Part shown: piece after piece, positions 8,334-16,048 of the stretch
How the letters are laid out: each line of letters starts with the position of its first letter
Numbering within the stretch: the first letter of the stretch is position 1
DNA from: Caryophanales bacterium UBA7642
Lineage (GTDB): Bacteria > Bacillota_I > Bacilli_A > RFN20 > CAG-288
DNA length: 40,809 bases
Assembly: GCA_002483745.1 (NCBI GenBank)
Contig: DLIM01000004.1
Span: 1 to 40,809, forward strand
Reading direction: 5' to 3'
Notes under the pieces: generated by a model
Seen by the model: only the letters and a program-made list of their open reading frames with translations
Databases searched by the model: none
Told to the model about the DNA's origin: nothing
Made by a program: the position numbers and the translations under genes

Positions 8334-9133
8334 GCTGCACTCCTTTCGTCATCATGTCCCTGGAATTTCTTCGTGGAGAGCATGACAACAAAGATGATGA
8401 TCAACATAATCAAAGACATAAATGAACCACCATTCCAATCGGAGTTAGAGAAGGATAAGTAAATAGAGTTGCCAAAGAGCATAATTTGTCCTTCACTTAA
8501 GGTATCAGAGATAACATAGGATGAGATAGTAGGCATAAAAACCATCATACTAGCAGAAACAATTCCCGGCATTGCCTGAGGAATGATAGACCTAGTAAAG
8601 GTATGAATGCCGTTACAGCCTAAGTCCTGAGCCGCTTCAATCTGGGAATGGTCAAGTTTAAGCATGGTTGAATATAAAGGTAAGACAGTGAAAGGAATAT
8701 AGTTGATGATTAGACCAATCATCGTGCAAAAGAGCGGATGTTCACCAGTAGTGGTATTACACCAGCCTAAGAAGATTGAAAGCAAATCTCTTAAGGCTCC
8801 GGTTCTTAAGACGAAGTTGATCCACATCGGCATAACAAAGAGCATGACTAAGACATAGTTTTTATTGTATTTAGGATTAGCAAGAATATAGGCTAAGGGA
8901 AAACTAATCAATAAACATAAGGCGGTGTTTAATAGACCAATCAGGATGGATACCAAGAGAACATTTAATTTCGTGGTTGAAGTAAAGAAGGAAGTGAAGG
9001 CCTGAAAGGTGAAATAGCCATCAGAATCAGTAAAAGCGTAGTAAACAATAAAGAGAATCGGAACTAAGACAAAAAGCAGAAGAAATAAAGTGAAAGGCAG
9101 TGCCAATGACTGTCTAGCAATTTTATATCGCAT
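8327..9133 (-). CDS. potB: Polyamine ABC transporter permease PotB
   Basis: The partner permease of PotC. It has 268 residues, about six membrane helices (the first is LPFTLFLLLFVLVPILFIV) and an EAA loop (EAAQDLGCNGIHTF) for contact with PotA. The ATG at 9133 has GGAGAG 10 bases upstream and overlaps the end of potA by 11 bases. The final residues run into the potC start with a 7-base overlap. The gene order ATPase, PotB, PotC, PotD is the standard pot operon order. Confidence 0.94.
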   Translation of the reverse strand: MRYKIARQSLALPFTLFLLLFVLVPILFIVYYAFTDSDGYFTFQAFTSFFTSTTKLNVLLVSILIGLLNTALCLLISFPLAYILANPKYNKNYVLVMLFVMPMWINFVLRTGALRDLLSIFLGWCNTTTGEHPLFCTMIGLIINYIPFTVLPLYSTMLKLDHSQIEAAQDLGCNGIHTFTRSIIPQAMPGIVSASMMVFMPTISSYVISDTLSEGQIMLFGNSIYLSFSNSDWNGGSFMSLIMLIIIFVVMLSTKKFQGHDDERSAAW

Positions 9134-10805
9134 AGTCGTCTAACTCTCCGGTAAAGCGCATAGCGATATCTTCACGTTTGACTTTGATACCGACAATATC
9201 ACCAGGGTTGAACGTATAAGGAGTATTGATGAAGAAGTCTTCATCAGTTTCAGATCTGACAAGAATGGTGTAGTAGTTTCCCTTATAGACTGAGTTGATG
9301 ACAATACCGGAATCCTCGGATTCACTAGTATCATCGGAAATCTGGAAAGCATCCGGAGAGACCGTTGCAACAATTTCAGCGTTAGCAAAGTCATATTTCT
9401 TCTTATCATAGGTGACAATGCCATCAGGATCGACCGTAGCTCCAGGGAACAGCTTAGATAGATCACAGGCAAAAGGCTTGTCATCGATGTAGCAGTTATG
9501 ATCCTTACCGATATAGGCATCAGTATAGATATTGCTATCATCATGTTTCTTCATCAGGTGAATGCCATCAGGATAGATAGTTAAGAAGACCGACTTAGAA
9601 ACATCATAATCATCAATAGACTGAGCCAAGACCTCATTGTGTCCGATCATAATGACATACTGGTAATGAATACCCTTGAAGACCTTAGAATCAATCTTGC
9701 CTTCAAGAGAATTGCTGCTTGGAGTATTAGCTAAATGGATATCTTCAGGACGGACCACGACATCCACATGCTCATTAAGATCAAAATCATCCACGCATTC
9801 GAAAGTCTTGCTAAGGAACTTAACCTGCTTCTTGCCGACAACGGTGGCATTGTAGATGTTGGAAGAACCAATGAAATCAGCGACAAAGGCATTTTGAGGC
9901 TCATTGTAGATTTTTTCAGGAGTACCAATCTGCTGAATGATGCCATCGTTCATGACAATGATGGTATCAGACATAGTTAAGGCTTCTTCCTGATCATGAG
10001 TTACATAAATAAAAGTAATGCCTAAACGCTTATGCATTTCCTTTAATTCTAGCTGCATATCTTTTCTCATCTTCAAGTCAAGAGCACCTAAAGGTTCATC
10101 AAGAAGTAGAATCTTCGGCTCGCAGATAATAGCTCTAGCGATAGCAACTCTTTGCTGCTGACCGCCTGAAAGAGTAGAAATATCTCGATCCTCAAGTTCA
10201 TCAAGATCAACGATTGAAAGAGCTCTGACAACTTTATCATCTATCTCGGCTTCTGATAAATGTTTGTATTTAAAAGCCTGGACAGGAGTCTTATAAGTTT
10301 CATCGAGCTTAGAATCAAAATCCTCGAGACGAGTGCTCTTTTCTTCTTGACTGATAATCTTATCTTTTTTAATTCTATTAATCTGAGACTTTAAGAATCT
10401 AATTCTAGGTTTATCAATCTTTAGAATCGGTTCACCAGTCTTAGACTTCAGAGGAATCGGAATCTTCTTGTTCTTTAATCCGAAGGCGACATTGTCGTAG
10501 ACATCAAGATTAGGGAACAGAGCATAGTGCTGGAAGACAGTATTAATAGGTCTCTTATACGGAGGAACTGGTGTAATATCCTTGCCATCAAGGAGAATAT
10601 CACCAGAAGTCGGAGTCTCGAATCCAGCTATCATACGAAGCGTAGTAGACTTACCACAGCCAGAAGGCCCAAGGATTGTAACGAACTCACCCTTACGGAT
10701 GTTCAAATTCATCTTGTCAATGACAGTAACGCCGTCGAAGATTTTAGTGACGTTTTTAAGTTGAATAATATATTGAGAATCACCTTGAATTTCGGTTTGT
10801 TTCAT
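9123..10805 (-). CDS. potA: Polyamine ABC transporter ATPase, long form with duplicated TOBE-like region
   Basis: The nucleotide-binding subunit that powers polyamine import. Motifs: Walker A GPSGCGKST at 46-54, Q-loop Gln92, signature LSGGQ at 212-216, Walker B LLLDEP ending at 238 and H-loop His270. At 560 residues it is about 190 longer than typical PotA. About 70 extra, lysine-rich residues lie between the Q-loop and the signature (roughly 113-182), a region facing the permease coupling helices. The C-terminus carries two TOBE-like units: the first includes VVVRPEDI and VFKGIHYQYVI, the second VYKGNYYTILV and ends with VKREDIAMRF. Mycoplasma PotA proteins are similarly long. GGAGGGG directly precedes the ATG. 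First gene of potABCD; a promoter lies upstream. Confidence 0.94.
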   Translation of the reverse strand: MKQTEIQGDSQYIIQLKNVTKIFDGVTVIDKMNLNIRKGEFVTILGPSGCGKSTTLRMIAGFETPTSGDILLDGKDITPVPPYKRPINTVFQHYALFPNLDVYDNVAFGLKNKKIPIPLKSKTGEPILKIDKPRIRFLKSQINRIKKDKIISQEEKSTRLEDFDSKLDETYKTPVQAFKYKHLSEAEIDDKVVRALSIVDLDELEDRDISTLSGGQQQRVAIARAIICEPKILLLDEPLGALDLKMRKDMQLELKEMHKRLGITFIYVTHDQEEALTMSDTIIVMNDGIIQQIGTPEKIYNEPQNAFVADFIGSSNIYNATVVGKKQVKFLSKTFECVDDFDLNEHVDVVVRPEDIHLANTPSSNSLEGKIDSKVFKGIHYQYVIMIGHNEVLAQSIDDYDVSKSVFLTIYPDGIHLMKKHDDSNIYTDAYIGKDHNCYIDDKPFACDLSKLFPGATVDPDGIVTYDKKKYDFANAEIVATVSPDAFQISDDTSESEDSGIVINSVYKGNYYTILVRSETDEDFFINTPYTFNPGDIVGIKVKREDIAMRFTGELDDYAI

Positions 10806-10829
10806 ATCCCCTCCAATTTATGATTTAAA

Positions 10830-10858
10830 TTTATAGATTATTTTGAGTAAAAATACAA
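10830..10858 (-). promoter_or_regulatory. Promoter of the potABCD operon
   Basis: On the minus strand TTGTAT (10853-10858) and TATAAA (10830-10835) are separated by 17 bases, about 25 bases before the potA ATG. Confidence 0.65.
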
Positions 10859-11102
10859 TAGTTTTTTGATAAATATTTGTTTCAAAACCTTTTTGTAAAA
10901 AACCAAAAATTAAAAGCCAAGACCCCCTACCGAAAAAACTTTAGTTAGTTTTGATACAAACATTAAAAATTAGAACACTTCAACCTTAATAAGCAAATAT
11001 AAGTTGTACATTATATCCTCACTAAAAAATCTTCAAAATCTTTGATTAAAAAAACAAATATGTTACCCAACAAAAACCAGCCTTATTTTTTTATAGTGTT
11101 TG

Positions 11103-11111
11103 TGGTATGAT
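11103..11111 (+). promoter_or_regulatory. Extended -10 element for the HAD gene
   Basis: TGGTATGAT is a TGn-extended -10 box. It covers an in-frame upstream ATG (11107), which argues that the coding sequence starts further down at 11137. Confidence 0.6.
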
Positions 11112-11136
11112 TTTTCTATCAATTAGGAGGGCTAAG

Positions 11137-11811
11137 ATGAACACCAGTTTTTACCAAGCTTTTGTCTTCGATATGGATGGCACAATCGTTGATTCAGTCA
11201 ACGACATTGCCTCTAGTGTTAACTATGCTCTAAGATTAAGTAACCTTCCTTGTAGGACTAGAGAAGAATATATCAGTTTTATTGGAAACGGTTCAGTTAA
11301 GTTAGTTCAGCGAGCCTTAGGAAAAGATCATCAAGATAAATATGAAAAAGTCTTTGCTGACTACTATAATCATTATAAAGTCCATTATAATGACACCACT
11401 AAGCCATTTAAGGGATTAATTGAAGCTCTTAATTATGCTAAAGAAAAGGGTATTCTCCTCTTTATCTATACAAACAAACCTGAGAAGATAGCCTTTGATG
11501 TTGCTGATAAGTCCTTTGGTAAGAACTACTTTACTAAATTAGTCGGCATTCCTTTAGGTGGTGTAGTTAAACCAGATCCTCAGGCTTTCTTTAAAGCCAC
11601 TGAGGAATATCATCTTGATATGAAGAAAGTAGCTTATTTTGGAGATTCAGGAACCGATATCTTAACAGCTACTAACTTAGGAACTAAGAATATCTATTCT
11701 GTTAGCTGGGGCTATAAGACTAAAGAATTCTTAGAAAACTTCAATCCTCACCCTAAAGCAATCCTAAATAATCCTCTTGAAATCAAAAAAGTTGTGGATA
11801 ATCTCATCTGA
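11137..11811 (+). CDS. HAD-superfamily phosphatase, phosphoglycolate phosphatase-like
   Basis: A 224-residue haloacid dehalogenase phosphatase of the Gph/PGP type. Motif I FDMDGTIVDS supplies the nucleophile Asp12 and the acid/base Asp14. Motif II is the IYTNKP segment, motif III the lysine in GGVVKPDP, and motif IV YFGDSGTD. An alpha-helical cap lies between motif I and motif II. AGGAGG sits six bases before the ATG at 11137, which fixes the start. The stop is TGA. It is followed after 84 bases by the guanylate-kinase-like gene, which has its own promoter-like sequence. The substrate cannot be told; phosphoglycolate, pyrophosphate and sugar phosphates are all possible. Confidence 0.85.
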   Translation: MNTSFYQAFVFDMDGTIVDSVNDIASSVNYALRLSNLPCRTREEYISFIGNGSVKLVQRALGKDHQDKYEKVFADYYNHYKVHYNDTTKPFKGLIEALNYAKEKGILLFIYTNKPEKIAFDVADKSFGKNYFTKLVGIPLGGVVKPDPQAFFKATEEYHLDMKKVAYFGDSGTDILTATNLGTKNIYSVSWGYKTKEFLENFNPHPKAILNNPLEIKKVVDNLI

Positions 11812-11823
11812 AGCGGTTTAAAG

Positions 11824-11852
11824 TTGCTTTCATGCTAGTACTTATTTAGAAT
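11824..11852 (+). promoter_or_regulatory. Promoter of the guanylate-kinase-like gene
   Basis: TTGCTT (11824-11829) and TAGAAT (11847-11852) are 17 bases apart, about 44 bases before the ATG. Confidence 0.5.
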
Positions 11853-11895
11853 ACTATACATATATATTTCAGTTTCATATCTAAGGGGGACTTAT

Positions 11896-12474
11896 ATGAT
11901 TATTCTGACTGGTCCGTCTGCATCTGGTAAGACTGCTACCTGTCTTTATCTTCAAGCCCATTATGGAATCAAGAAAGTAATTACCCATACCACAAGGCCC
12001 ATCCGTGACGGAGAGCTCAATGATGTGGATTATCATTTCGTGAGCAAGGATGAATTTGAGAATTTGAAGAAGGACAATGCTTTTATTGAGACGGTTTCCT
12101 ATAACGGAAACTTCTACGGCACTTCAAGAAAAGAAGTTAGAATCGATAAATGCATGGCCGTTGAACTAAACGGCGCTAAGACCTACTATTCACTTCATGA
12201 TTCCCATATTGTTATCTTCTTCATGAAAGCTAACGAAAGCTTAAGACATATGAGAATGGAAGAAAGAGGCGATGCTCCTGAGAAGATTGTCTCTCGATTA
12301 GCTAACGATAAGACGGCTTTTGATATGACTGATGATGATAAGAAGATCATCGACTGCGTAGTTGATACGGAAGAAATGGATATTGCTGAAGCTGCTAAAT
12401 ACATTTTTGAAAAGTATATCGAAATTCTTAAAACCCGCCATATCGACTATCACGAAGTTATTAAAAGACTCTAA
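11896..12474 (+). CDS. Guanylate-kinase-like P-loop protein
   Basis: The 192-residue protein has the fold signatures of guanylate kinase: P-loop GPSASGKT at residues 6-13, a GMP-site segment THTTRPIRDGE, DVDYHFVSKDEF, and YNGNFYGTS. These cover the residues that hold GMP in known enzymes. It departs from standard Gmk in the middle, where the usual 'EIDVQGA' strand is replaced by VELNGAKTYYSL, and the lid region is different. It may be the guanylate kinase of this organism, or a paralogue acting on another nucleotide. AAGGGGG lies six bases before the ATG. A strong terminator follows and is shared with the convergent MATE gene. No genes that usually neighbour gmk (rpoZ, priA) are present. Confidence 0.72.
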   Translation: MIILTGPSASGKTATCLYLQAHYGIKKVITHTTRPIRDGELNDVDYHFVSKDEFENLKKDNAFIETVSYNGNFYGTSRKEVRIDKCMAVELNGAKTYYSLHDSHIVIFFMKANESLRHMRMEERGDAPEKIVSRLANDKTAFDMTDDDKKIIDCVVDTEEMDIAEAAKYIFEKYIEILKTRHIDYHEVIKRL

Positions 12475-12482
12475 AAATATAT

Positions 12483-12531
12483 AAAAAGGCCTCCTGTTAT
12501 TAAGCATTGTTGCTTGCAGGAGGTCTTTTTA
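12483..12531. terminator. Bidirectional terminator
   Basis: A 10-bp stem (12487-12496 with 12517-12526, one G-T pair) is flanked by an A-run on the left and a T-run on the right, serving the guanylate-kinase-like gene and the convergent MATE gene. Confidence 0.88.
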
Positions 12532-12535
12532 TTTT

Positions 12536-13954
12536 CTATTTATTTACAGTATTGGCTTCATTTGCTTCTTTAGATACTGTAGCTTTTGCTTTTTCATTTT
12601 CAATCTCTTTGAATTTCTTTTTGAATAAGACAGCACAGCAGATACCGTTTGCAATTGAGGTAATCAGCCAGGATATTGGGTAAGTCAAATAGAGGTAGAA
12701 CATACTATGGAACTGCTCCATCTTAAAGAAAGTAAAGACGTAGATGATTCTTAAGACGCAGATTCCGATAAAGGAAACAACAGCTGGAAGCAAGGAATCA
12801 CCTAAGCCTCTTTCTCCGGCTGCTAAGATATCAACAAGCGCCATTAAGGAATGAGTCGACATCAGGACTAAGATATTGAGTTCTCCGTTTTTGACGGCAT
12901 CATCGTTAATAACGATTAATTCTACTAACTGTTTCCTAAAGATGATTTCAATGGCGCTCATTAGGACATCTGTAGCTAAACAGAAGATTATCGACCACTT
13001 AAAAGATTTCTTGATTCCATCGATGTTTTTGGCACCATAGTTTGCAGCGATAAAGGCAATGCCAGCCTGAGCAAAGCCATCCATGCCACAGTAGGTAAAG
13101 TTGTTGATTCTTGAAGCTGCTGAATCACCGGCAATTATAGCTGTTCCAAAAGAATTGATATTGGTCTGAATGATGACATTGGCGATATCAAACATAGCAG
13201 ACTGAATCCCTGCCGGAATACCGATTTTAATGATATCGACCAGTTCTTCAGTATGAGGTTTCAAATACTTAAGCTGTAAAGAAGCAAAGCCTTTCTTATT
13301 TCTATATAAGCTGATAATGGTTAGGATTGAGGAGATAGCCTCTGACATAACAGTAGCGATAGCAAGACCTGATACTCCTAAGCCACAGTATTTGACGAAG
13401 ATGATATTAAAGACGACATTGATGATTCCGCCGATAGTCAGATAGATGAATGGTTTGGTAGTATCTCCCATACCTCTTAAGCAGGCAGCACCAAAGTTAT
13501 AGAGAAGCAGGAATGGTACTCCAATGAAGTAGATAACCATATAGGAGTTAGACATATCAATCAATTCACTAGGTGTATTCATCCATTCAAGGAAGATCTT
13601 TGACATGAAGACACCAATGATAGCTAGGACTAATCCGCAGATTAGGGCTAAAGTTGTTGAGGTCCCAATAGCTCTTTCGGCTTTTTCTTTATTTTTAGAG
13701 CCGACTGCTTTACTGATAACGACATTGACGCCAACGGCAAAGCCAATGAAGAGATCAACAATCAAGGCACTAAGGGAACCAGTGTCGCCAATTGCGCCAA
13801 CGGCATTCTCACCGACAAAATTTTTGCAGACGATGTAATCAGCTAGGTTAAAAGATAACTGAAGCCAACTTGATACAATTACTGGGATGGCAAAAAGGAT
13901 AATGTTCTTAGCATAGTTTCCGTTAGTCATTTCCAACTCAATTTTCTTAGCCAT
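12536..13954 (-). CDS. MATE family multidrug/Na+ antiporter
   Basis: The 472-residue integral membrane protein has about 12 hydrophobic helices and belongs to the MATE efflux family (NorM/DinF type), which exports cationic drugs or metabolites using Na+ or H+ gradients. Family segments seen are the first helix (NIILFAIPVIVSSWLQLSF), the GAIGDTGSLSALI stretch and the mid-protein repeat of the two six-helix bundles. The ATG at 13954 is chosen because AAGG lies eight bases upstream; an ATG seven codons earlier has no ribosome site. It stands alone, convergent with the guanylate-kinase-like gene and divergent from the Y-family polymerase. An inverted repeat lies in its putative promoter. The substrate is unknown. 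Confidence 0.9.
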   Translation of the reverse strand: MAKKIELEMTNGNYAKNIILFAIPVIVSSWLQLSFNLADYIVCKNFVGENAVGAIGDTGSLSALIVDLFIGFAVGVNVVISKAVGSKNKEKAERAIGTSTTLALICGLVLAIIGVFMSKIFLEWMNTPSELIDMSNSYMVIYFIGVPFLLLYNFGAACLRGMGDTTKPFIYLTIGGIINVVFNIIFVKYCGLGVSGLAIATVMSEAISSILTIISLYRNKKGFASLQLKYLKPHTEELVDIIKIGIPAGIQSAMFDIANVIIQTNINSFGTAIIAGDSAASRINNFTYCGMDGFAQAGIAFIAANYGAKNIDGIKKSFKWSIIFCLATDVLMSAIEIIFRKQLVELIVINDDAVKNGELNILVLMSTHSLMALVDILAAGERGLGDSLLPAVVSFIGICVLRIIYVFTFFKMEQFHSMFYLYLTYPISWLITSIANGICCAVLFKKKFKEIENEKAKATVSKEANEANTVNK

Positions 13955-13981
13955 GCTGTTACCTTCAATTATCATCTTTGC

Positions 13982-14011
13982 ATAATAAGCTAGACTAGTT
14001 TAGTCTTTTAA
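13982..14011 (-). promoter_or_regulatory. Putative MATE promoter with inverted repeat in the spacer
   Basis: On the minus strand TTAAAA (14006-14011) and TATTAT (13982-13987) are 18 bases apart. The spacer holds a perfect inverted repeat AGACTA-GTT-TAGTCT (13992-14006), a good place for a repressor. Promoter match is modest. Confidence 0.4.
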
Positions 14012-14258
14012 AATACTTATTCAATATGAGAGCGGTTAAAATTATTAAAACGCCTTTAAATACGCTATTTTTATTGATAAATAAATTTTAGTCATTCTTT
14101 TTTTTTACACTCCTTATCACCTTATCAATGACAGCAAAAGTCAAGGAAAAGAAATTATTTATTTAATGAAAGCCAAAGAGGTTTTTGAAATTCCTTTAAT
14201 CTTGATAGAAACCACTCTAACTGTATTGCCTCTTACTCTCTAAGTTGCTTACTCGTTC

Positions 14259-14287
14259 TTAAATGACTGGATTTCTTATCATATAAT
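14259..14287 (+). promoter_or_regulatory. Promoter of the Y-family polymerase gene
   Basis: A perfect TATAAT (14282-14287) follows TTAAAT (14259-14264) by 17 bases. The box overlaps the first in-frame ATG (14286), so initiation at the ATG at 14298 would leave a leader of only a few bases. Confidence 0.55.
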
Positions 14288-14297
14288 GCAAACGGAT

Positions 14298-15554
14298 ATG
14301 AAAAGAACTGATCGGGTAATCTTAGCTATCGATTTGAAGTCTTTCTATGCCTCGGTTGAATGCTTAGGCCGGGATATGGATCCCTTTACTACGCCTCTTG
14401 TTGTCGCTGATGAGGATAGGGGAGATGGCACTATTGTTCTAGCTGCTTCACCATTCATTAAGAAAGAGTATGGCGTCAAATCGCGTTGTCGCCTCTATGA
14501 AGTACCCAAGAACATCAAAGGTTTAATCATTGCTAAGCCCCATATGAAAAGATATCTAGAGGTCAGCGCCGATATTAATTCCATCTATCTTGATTTTGTT
14601 GCTGAGCAGGATCTATTTGTCTACTCTATCGATGAATCCTTCCTTGATGTCAGCGAATATTTGGAGATTCATCACGATACACCCATAAGCTATGCTAAAA
14701 AGATCATTGAGACTATTAAGTCAAAGACGGGTTTAACAGTGACCTGTGGCATTGGTAAGAACATGTTCATGGCTAAAGCCGCCATGGATATAGAAGCTAA
14801 ACATAAGACAGACTTCTTAGCTTCTTGGGACTATTCTGATATTCCTTTGCATCTTTGGCCTATTAGTCCTTTAAGCAAGATGTGGGGAATCGGGCAAAGA
14901 CTAGAAAAGAGACTGAATGATTTAGGCTTTTATACAGTCGGTGACATTGCTGTCTCTGACCCTAATTATCTGAAAGAGAAACTAGGAGTTATCGGAGAAG
15001 AAATCTATTATCACTCATTAGGCTATGATGATGCTCTTCTTCAAGATACATATGTCTCCAATAATCATTCTTTATCAGTTGGACAAGTGCTGTTAAGAGA
15101 CTATTGCTATAGTGAAATACCAGTAGTCATTAGAGATATGTCTATTGAATTATCTGACCGCTTATTTACATGCAAATCCTTAGCAAACAACTTTATTCTC
15201 TACGTTGGATACAAAGACCATACCGGCTATGGAAAGAAGGTTTCTTTCTTTACTCCAACTGACTCAGCCGAGAATATAGGAAAACGTTTAGTGGAAGCCT
15301 TCTTATCAGATCCTGATACGAAAAATCTTTACCGACAAATCAGTATTGTGGCCTTAGATATAGTGCCTAATGATAACTATCAAGGCTCCTTATTCGAAGA
15401 TTATGAAGGGGAGAAACGAATCCGTACTTTGGAGCAGACATTGGTCTCAATAAGAGAAAAGTTTGGTACTGTCAAAGCTTTGCCCTGTTCAGCTTTGACT
15501 CTCTCTTCAACATTTATAACCAGAGCTAATCAGATTGGAGGACATCACGCATGA
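14298..15554 (+). CDS. Y-family DNA polymerase, UmuC/UvrX type
   Basis: A translesion DNA polymerase of the UmuC/UvrX (YqjW) branch, 418 residues from the ATG at 14298. The palm carries catalytic acids in ILAIDLKSFYASVE (near residue 12) and YSIDESFLDV; the fingers show SPFIKKEYGVKSR, and a helix-hairpin-helix segment reads LSKMWGIGQRLEKRL. Near the C-terminus QGSLF (about 362-366) matches the beta-clamp-binding motif that ties such polymerases to the replication clamp. An ATG at 14286 is also possible but overlaps a perfect -10 box. No ribosome site precedes either ATG. The gene overlaps the next one by 4 bases (ATGA), the usual pairing of UvrX with a YolD protein in Firmicutes. No SOS box was seen. 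Confidence 0.9.
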   Translation: MKRTDRVILAIDLKSFYASVECLGRDMDPFTTPLVVADEDRGDGTIVLAASPFIKKEYGVKSRCRLYEVPKNIKGLIIAKPHMKRYLEVSADINSIYLDFVAEQDLFVYSIDESFLDVSEYLEIHHDTPISYAKKIIETIKSKTGLTVTCGIGKNMFMAKAAMDIEAKHKTDFLASWDYSDIPLHLWPISPLSKMWGIGQRLEKRLNDLGFYTVGDIAVSDPNYLKEKLGVIGEEIYYHSLGYDDALLQDTYVSNNHSLSVGQVLLRDYCYSEIPVVIRDMSIELSDRLFTCKSLANNFILYVGYKDHTGYGKKVSFFTPTDSAENIGKRLVEAFLSDPDTKNLYRQISIVALDIVPNDNYQGSLFEDYEGEKRIRTLEQTLVSIREKFGTVKALPCSALTLSSTFITRANQIGGHHA

Positions 15555-15856
15555 GAGGCATGAAGAAATGGCAGCCGTTTAAATCACTTAACGGTCAGTA
15601 TGAGGTTCTTGATCAGATGAAGAAGAAAAGAAGTGAGGTTTCAAAGCCTGAGCTTTCAGAAGATGAGATTGAAAGCCTTAACCGTTCTTTGAATGATTTG
15701 AAAAAAGGCGATAATACCAAAATTGTTTTTTACCACGATCATGAAATCTATGAAAGGCAAGCGATTTTTGTCCGCTGTGATGTTTTAGAAGGACGAGCCT
15801 TTTTCTTAGGCCTTAGTGTGACTTTAGGTGACTTACTAAGTGTCTCTCCAGTATAG
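15551..15856 (+). CDS. YolD-like family protein
   Basis: A 101-residue protein of the YolD family, small proteins encoded next to UvrX/UmuC-type polymerases in Gram-positive bacteria and suggested to act as UmuD-like partners. The family start is visible as MKKWQPFKSLNGQYEVL, followed by the KPELSEDEIESLNRSL helix and a C-terminal beta-rich part (TKIVFYHDHEIYERQAIFV). Its ATG overlaps the polymerase stop by 4 bases and has GGAGGA upstream, so the two are translated together. The biochemical role is not established. Confidence 0.82.
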   Translation: MRGMKKWQPFKSLNGQYEVLDQMKKKRSEVSKPELSEDEIESLNRSLNDLKKGDNTKIVFYHDHEIYERQAIFVRCDVLEGRAFFLGLSVTLGDLLSVSPV

Positions 15857-15911
15857 AAATTAGTTAGTTTTAGAAAAAAACGCTATATAGATTAAATATA
15901 TAGTGATGAGG

Positions 15912-15955
15912 ATAGTGAAATAATTCTTTACTTAGATTTAGTAAATCACTATACT
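15912..15955 (+). promoter_or_regulatory. rpsF operon promoter within a nested inverted repeat
   Basis: TTTACT (15927-15932) and TATACT (15950-15955) are 17 bases apart. The promoter is covered by two nested dyads: TTTACT/AGTAAA (15927-15932 and 15940-15945) inside ATAGTGA/TCACTAT (15912-15918 and 15946-15952). This could be an operator or a cruciform-prone promoter. Confidence 0.6.
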
Positions 15956-15963
15956 AACCCTAG

Positions 15964-16038
15964 GCTCTTTTTTCCGAAAGAGCATATACTTTCTTGCCGG
16001 TCCCTGATGTAGGATCCGGCCGAAAGACCATAGGGAGG
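15964..16038 (+). promoter_or_regulatory. Structured rpsF leader, probable S6:S18 autoregulatory element
   Basis: Two hairpins precede rpsF. The first is a perfect 7-bp stem (GCTCTTT 15964-15970 with AAAGAGC 15977-15983). The second pairs GCCGG (15996-16000) with CCGGC (16016-16020) and TCC (16001-16003) with GGA (16012-16014), with one bulged T. An alternative pairing of TCCCT (16001-16005) with AGGGA (16032-16036) would hide the ribosome site AGGGAGG. Bacterial rpsF leaders are known to bind the S6:S18 complex and repress translation; the position and a CCG-rich stem fit, but I did not match the exact consensus. Confidence 0.6.
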
Positions 16039-16048
16039 TATAGGAAAC

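Larger units (their letters stand above)
10806..11136. other. Divergent intergenic region potA / HAD phosphatase
   Basis: This 331-base, very AT-rich stretch holds the potA promoter on the minus strand and an extended -10 box (TGGTATGAT, 11103-11111) for the plus-strand HAD gene. I see no small gene, riboswitch fold or clear operator in the middle (10860-11090). Confidence 0.5.
13955..14297. other. Divergent intergenic region MATE / Y-family polymerase
   Basis: This 343-base AT-rich stretch carries the MATE promoter with its inverted repeat at the left and the polymerase -10 box at the right. A partial cre-like sequence near 14045-14060 matches only weakly. I find no Gram-positive SOS box (CGAAC-N4-GTTCG) and no small gene. 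Confidence 0.45.

Noticed and set aside
9140..9980. Additional open frames inside potA on both strands
   Set aside because: They lie entirely within potA, have no ribosome sites and show low-complexity Ser/Leu-rich or unrelated translations. They are shadows of the real gene.
14045..14060. Second cre-like site (ACGCC core) between MATE and the polymerase
   Set aside because: Three mismatches including the conserved right half. It is not placed relative to a clear promoter.
14020..14297. SOS (LexA/DinR) box before the Y-family polymerase and yolD
   Set aside because: No CGAAC-N4-GTTCG-type dyad is present; a lone CGTTCT near 14254 has no matching half.
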